Part shown: positions 59,061 through 64,000 of the stretch, piece by piece
Position numbering within the stretch: position 1 is the stretch's first letter
How the letters are laid out: each line of letters starts with the position of its first letter
Source: Welwitschia mirabilis
Lineage: Eukaryota; Gnetophyta; Gnetopsida; Welwitschiales
Direction: 5' to 3'
Length of the DNA: 64,000 bases
Assembly (NCBI GenBank): GCA_051453625.1
Contig: JBOZIK010000001.1
Span: 185,079,320 to 185,143,319, forward strand
Position numbers and translations under genes: made by a program
The notes under the pieces: model-generated
Told to the model about the DNA's origin: nothing
The model's database searches: none
The model's input: the letters and a program-made list of their open reading frames with translations, nothing else

Positions 59061-59569
59061 TGCTAACTCTCTTATGAATTTTTTCATGTTGATTACTTAA
59101 TGTCACTAATCTGGCTTCAATGTTTAACTGATAATGATGAGTCATTTAAAAAAATAAAAACTTTTATAAGATTACATTTGAAAATAGAATAAATATTATT
59201 AAACTAAGAAATATTTTTATGGTCTTAGGAAGGACATGGTTATCATTATGAAGTAATTGGTCCTAAGTTATAACTTAAAGTACATATCTTATTTCTTTAT
59301 TTTAAATAGATAAGGTTTATTATGTTTATAAGCTTTGAATATGGGATTTTATTTTAAGGTTATCTGGTCATATAATTTGGAATGAATAAGTTAATTGAAA
59401 ATTTTATTATTTTCAAGGATATCTAATTATAAGGCATTATTTTATGTATTTCTTGTGAAAGCTCAAGCTCCTTAAGGAATCATATAAGGCCATTATCCTA
59501 AATTTTTAAGATAAGTGTAATTCTCCTAGGTGATTATTATCTATGGCTATAAGGTAATAAAGTATTTAT
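59061..59569 (-). other. Tekay B leader region
   Basis: Matches 19740-20200 of copy A in reverse. Truncated at 59570 by the insertion of copia D. Confidence 0.7.
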
Positions 59570-60189
59570 TGATAGGATTGAGAACTTTTTTTTTGGTGAG
59601 GGGGGAGGGGGGGGCAGATCTAATTATAGATTGTATGTAAATAAATAATGAAATCAAGAATGTACATACAAGAAATAAAAAACAAAATGTAAAACATAAA
59701 ATAGGAACTACCAATTTAGAAGCACGCAGGATTTATAGTGATTCGAGAACTCCTCTACTTCACTCTCAATGATCAGCTTCTTCCAAGCTTGATCTTGGAT
59801 CTTTATTACTCCACAAGCTTTGCCAAGTTTACATGTTAGATTTTATAAGTGGACTTTTACAAACTAAGTCTCAATCTTAACAACAGACTTTTACAAGCTT
59901 AGTTTTAACCTTAGAAAGTAATGGATGTGATGTAATGTAGCCTTGGTAGCTTAGACATCACATGTTTAGTATCAATACAATGGATGGAGCTCTTCTTCAA
60001 TGGAATACAATGATGAAGCCCTTTGATCTGATTCTAAGTGAAGTTCTTTTACCAAGAATAGATCTCCTCAATTAGATATGAAACAATAAAAAGATGTGCC
60101 AATGAAATATACCACTTAATATTTCAGATCCATAATGAATATGCTAATTTAGAAAAGTTCCAAAATATCTTTAGGTCATCTCTTACCTA

Positions 60190-60289
60190 NNNNNNNNNNN
60201 NNNNNNNNNNNNNNNNNNNNNNNNNNNNNNNNNNNNNNNNNNNNNNNNNNNNNNNNNNNNNNNNNNNNNNNNNNNNNNNNNNNNNNNNN
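60190..60289. other. Assembly gap, 100 N, with repeated flanks
   Basis: The ~30 bp before the gap ('AAAATATCTTTAGGTCATCT' onward) are repeated right after it, so the two contig ends probably overlap and the gap may not exist. Confidence 0.9.
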
Positions 60290-60627
60290 GTTACAAAATA
60301 TCTTTAGGTCATCTCTTACCTAGCTATTTATAATGGAGGGTTACTAACATTTAATACAATTGAATTGTACATCCAACAGTTATAAATGACTAGAAAAATA
60401 GTTAGGTAAGGGATAGGTAACAGATACATAACATTTATAAGATTTACTTTTCCGTATCGTCTGGTTAACCCCATAAAAATCTAATCAACCCCATGAGAAC
60501 TCGATCAACTCCATCTTGGGTCTGATCAACCCTTTGTCTCTTGGTCTAGAACTATGAATTGTCAGCTTCTTAGATCTGATCGACCCCATGAAAGATCTGG
60601 TCAACCCCTTTCCTTGTAGTCTGCAAC

Positions 60628-60637
60628 NNNNNNNNNN
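60628..60637. other. Assembly gap, 10 N
   Basis: Within the LTR motif array of copia D. Confidence 0.95.
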
Positions 60638-60966
60638 TTGGTTGACCTAATGAATATCTAGTTGACCCCTTTCCATTTGGTTTAGGGATACTGACTCTTA
60701 AGATCATAGGTTCGATTAACTTCTTTAAAATCTAGTTAACCCCTTTAGGTTCAGTTTATTTCTTTGCATCTACTTTAGGTGCGATCAACTCCTTTAGGAT
60801 CCAGTTGACCCCCATTAGAGATAAACATAATTGAGTAGTTCCTTTCATGTATTTTGATTAAAATCGTTCACCTATATAACTCAAACTCATCTACACACAA
60901 TATCTAACAAATTTACACTACACCAGAGAATTTAGTTTAACATCAATTAGCAAATATAATGTAATA

Positions 60967-60978
60967 ATCTCCCCTTTT
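60967..60978 (-). other. Polypurine tract of copia D
   Basis: On - it reads AAAAGGGGAGAT, next to the LTR start. Confidence 0.85.
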
Positions 60979-60980
60979 GA

Positions 60981-61779
60981 CATTGATAGCAAATAATTTA
61001 GTGATTTCAAAGATTTAAACAATTTAAACTCATTCACTAAACATTTTTAAGAGCACATTGAAAAATCAAAAAGCTTCCCCTTACATCAAGACATATACAT
61101 ATATAAGCAAAGAGTAAAATAGGTAATTTTTTGTCCTCCTTTAACTAAATAGCATAAAATCTTCAAAAATTACAATTAACAGCACTATTGAAAGCACTAC
61201 ATCTTCTCTTCCTCTTTGACATGAATGGCAAATAAATATAAAACTTAGATATATGGCCTGAAATATCAAGCATATTTTCTCCCCTTATCTTGATATCAAA
61301 TGATACATAATGAGAATCCAAAAAAAATTTAACACATCCTCAGAGCACTATGAATACAAATTGTGAAAAGATAGTGCTAATAAATAATATAAGATGAGAT
61401 CAAAAGTACTTTTAAAGTCCAATTACACATAATTAAATGATACACTTTATGAACATAATGCAATATCAAATGAATATGTAAAATAAGATTCAAAATCACT
61501 TAATAATTTGATTTTCATAAATAAATTTTAATTCATTCTAAATTGAAATAGTAATGTTAATTCTTTTCCAAAACATATTGAAATCAAAATAATGTAAGAA
61601 TTGAGTAAAAGAAAATAATTTCATTGCATCTGAAATTCAACAAAGTATGTTGCATAAGAAAATGATTTTCAAATGTAGAAGTGTTCATACATGAATAAGA
61701 CAAAAATAATTTATTAGATAAAGAAAAATTCATAGTAAACATCACAAAAATAAATCAGATGACAAACAAAAGATAGATG
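60981..61779 (-). other. Copia D 3' untranslated region
   Basis: No open frame or extra ORF. At 61835-61905, next to RNase H, are GTCAACC/GTCGATCG-type motif copies like those at the same place in copies B and C. Confidence 0.6.
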
Positions 61780-62420
61780 ACTTTTATTGTACTATTGCTG
61801 CTACTACTACAGAACTTTTCAATAAACTGGGCGACTGATTATTAAACCAATTAACTGACCTATACCAGTCAACCAAATATGATGTTTAGTCGATCGCCCT
61901 GCACTTAATAATAGGATGGAAAAAGAACCCCTAATTTGTGTCTGAGATGAATAGAGGTATCAAAATTTAGGGGTTTAGTGAAAATATCTACTAATTATTA
62001 GTCTGTAGAGACAAAATTCATAGATATATGACCTCTTGCTATCTAATCACAAAGAAAATGGTATCTAAGTTCGATATGCTTTGTTATCGAATGTTGTACT
62101 AGATTTTTAGAAATATTGATAGTACTAGTATTATCACAAAAAATAGAAACTTATTAAAAAGACATTCCAAAATCTCTTAACATTTCTATCATCCATAAGA
62201 GATGAGTGCAACAACTTCTTGCAGTAATATATTCAACTTCTATAATGGAAAGAGAAATAGAATTTTATTTCTTATATGCCTAACCAACTCGACAAGCATC
62301 TAGAAGAAAATAATTTCTGCTTGTGCTTTTTCTATCATCTTTGCATTCTACCCAATCAACATCACTAAAACCTGTAAGATCAAAAGATATTTCATTTGTA
62401 TACCATAAATCATAATCACA
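61780..62420 (-). pseudogene. pol: Copia D RNase H remnant
   Basis: On -, open at 62280-62678, which ends in 'GFSDVDWVECKDDRKSTSRNYF' in parts near 62290-62365, matching the RNase H start with its Asp intact. 'SFCDNTS'-type wording near 62130 and the C-C-T-H-x-x-W block near 62200-62230 are damaged. It would remove RNA during cDNA synthesis. Confidence 0.88.
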
Positions 62421-63430
62421 TGTGCCTTTTATGTATCTTATTATCCTTTTTACTTCTTGAAAATGTGATTCTTTTGGATTAAATTGATATCTTTCACAAA
62501 CTTTAATACTAAACATGATAACTAGTGTACTCACGATTAAGTACAATAAACTACAAATCATGCTTCTATAAAGTTTTTGATCTACTAATTTACCATTTTC
62601 ATCTAGGCTTACTTTGCATGAAATAGACATAAGAATATCAACTGTCTTTGCATTTTCTAGCTCAAATCGTTTGATCAAATCTCATGTATATTTGGATTGA
62701 GAAATAAATATTCCATCATTTTTTTGTTTTATTTGTAATCCAAGAAACATCTTAACTTCATCTAGCATCTCATTTCAAATTGATTTATCATAATCTTTGC
62801 AAATTCTTTTGATAATTTTTCATTTGAGGCATCAAAAATTATATCATTCACATAAATTTGTATAATAATATAATCATCTCTTATCTTATTTAAAAATAAA
62901 GTTTTATCTACTATTCCATGATCATATCCATTTTCATTCAAAAGGGTAACTAACTTTTTATACCATGCTATTGGTGCTTGTTTTAATTCATATAATGCTT
63001 TCTTAAGTCTATATACATGATCAGATCTATATGGATCAATAAAACATTAAGATTGTTCAACATAGAATTCTTCATTTAATGAACCATTAAAAAAGGCACT
63101 TATTACATCCATTTGATAAACCTTAAAGTTTTTAAAAGCTGCAAAGGATAAGAACATTCTAATGCTATCTAATTTTGCAATAGGAGCAAAAGTATCTCCT
63201 ACATCAATTCCTTCTATTTGGTTAAAACCTTGAGCTATAAGTCTTTCTTTTTTTTATTACATTGTTTTCTTTATCACATTTGTACTTAAAGATCCATTTT
63301 AAGCCAATAAAATTCTTATCTTCTGATCTCTCTACTAGTTTCCAAACATTATTTCTCTTGAACTATTGTAACTCATCTTGCATTGCTAACATCTATTCTT
63401 TATGATTTCCTACTTCTTCAAAATTCTTGG
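62421..63430 (-). pseudogene. pol: Copia D reverse transcriptase remnant
   Basis: On -, 'LKWIFKYKCDKENNVI' near 63260-63310, 'LDLIKRFELENAKT'-like wording near 62640-62690, 'SMICSLLYLIVSTLVIMFSI' in overlapping form near 62500-62570, and 'PKESHFQEVKRIIRYIKGT' near 62425-62485. The catalytic block at 62843-62854 is Y-V-N-D (GAT to AAT). Stops throughout the middle. Confidence 0.9.
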
Positions 63431-64000
63431 GTTCTATTTTTGAATCATGGTAGACATGGATACATAATTTTTTCATTGAACTTTTTATTTTTACTCTTGA
63501 GTTAACTTCTCCAATGATTGATTCTAATAAATGATCTTTTAGAAGTTTAGGCCTTTTAAGTGTACCTTCTTTTACTTGAGCTTCATTTATTTTAGTAAAA
63601 CCTTCATTTGTGATGGGAATACTTGGGTTTATGATTTCTTCTTCATCTTTGTTGAGTACCTTTGGACTAATCTCATCAATTTACACATTTATTGATTCTT
63701 CTACAATTAAGCTTCTTTTGTTAAACACACAGTAGGCTCTACTTCTTGTTGAGTTTCCTAAAAATATGGCTTCATCTGCTTTTGATTCAAATTTTCTCAA
63801 ATGTTCCCTATCTTTTAGAACATAACATCTACTTCCAAACATCTTAAAGTATGACACATTTAGTTTCCTTCCATTCCATAGCTTATAAGGTGTTTTATCT
63901 ATACCTAGTTTAAGATAAACTATATTAATTATATAACATGCTGTGCTAATGGCTTCATCCCAAAAGGACTTAGGTACTTCTTTATTATTAAGCATAGTTT
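63431..64000 (-). pseudogene. pol: Copia D integrase C-terminal piece, cut by window end
   Basis: Open on - at 63681-63995: 'KSFWDEAISTACYIINIVYL' in parts, 'DKTPYKLWNGRKLNVSYFKMFGSR' in parts and 'KADEAIFLGNSTRSRAY' match the end of SIRE-type integrase and are nearly the same as 50906-51190 in copia C. The catalytic core lies beyond the window. Confidence 0.9.

Larger units (their letters stand above)
41121..59569 (-). mobile_element. Tekay/Del-like element, copy B, on - with nested insertions
   Basis: On -, the 3' LTR is 41121-44657, preceded by a polypurine tract, integrase (44670-46008), protease and gag (46109-47571), then gag and leader again at 58816-59569. Between the gag halves sit copia C and a solo Tekay LTR. 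RT and RNase H are absent, lost or hidden in the 100-N gap. The 5' LTR would lie beyond copia D, outside the window. Confidence 0.88.
59570..60966 (-). repeat. 3' LTR of copia D
   Basis: On - it begins TATTACATTAT and ends CCTATCA. Contains gaps at 60190-60289 and 60628-60637, a TATAAATAG box on - at 60324-60332, a motif array at 60450-60820 and an unusual G-rich run at 59597-59616. Confidence 0.88.
59570..64000 (-). mobile_element. SIRE-like Ty1/copia element, copy D, cut by window end
   Basis: On -, the 3' LTR is 59570-60966 with a polypurine tract at 60967-60978; RNase H, RT and the end of integrase follow up to the window end. PPT, LTR ends and motif array match copies B and C. It inserted into the leader of Tekay B. 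Several stops in pol. Confidence 0.9.

Overview
The window is a strongly A+T-rich block of plant heterochromatin made almost entirely of decayed, nested retrotransposons. I see no host protein-coding gene, tRNA, rRNA or CRISPR array. A flowering-plant origin is inferred from the element families: an Athila-type Ty3/gypsy element with a tRNA-Asp-like primer site, Tekay/Del-type chromovirus copies with LTRs of about 3.5 kb, SIRE/Maximus-type Ty1/copia elements, and a LINE whose ORF1 resembles the plant DUF4283 class. Runs of N show a draft assembly. I cannot name the species.

Layout. (1) 1-9540: an Athila-like element on +, its 5' LTR cut by the window start, with readable gag, protease, RT, RNase H and integrase remnants and a 3' LTR at 8231-9540. 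(2) About 10187-14650: a very decayed copia element on -. (3) About 15260-17831 and 38156-39900: two halves of one LINE on +. (4) 17832-38155: Tekay copy A on +, which split the LINE inside its RT region. (5) 24439-34470: SIRE-like copia B on -, which split Tekay A near the end of pol. It carries an extra ORF remnant between pol and the 3' LTR and is itself interrupted at 29832-30889 by a possible small DNA transposon. (6) 41121-59569: Tekay copy B on -, its gag split by SIRE-like copia C (+, 47572-55183) and by a solo Tekay LTR (+, 55190-58810). (7) 59570 to the window end: SIRE-like copia D on -, running off the edge.

How they relate. Target-site duplications, primer binding sites (PBS), polypurine tracts (PPT) and LTR termini give the boundaries and insertion order. 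The longest chain is LINE, then Tekay A, then copia B, then the small insert. Copia C and the solo LTR landed in the same 6 bp of Tekay B gag, offset by one base. The coding remnants are full of stops, many explained by C-to-T or G-to-A change (for example Gln or Trp codons to stop, Asp to Asn at catalytic sites), as expected of methylated silenced repeats. No element appears able to move by itself. I found no clear new cellular system. The best leads are the env-position ORF of copia B, the GTCGACC-type motif arrays in the SIRE-like family, the double insertion site and the small inverted-repeat insert.
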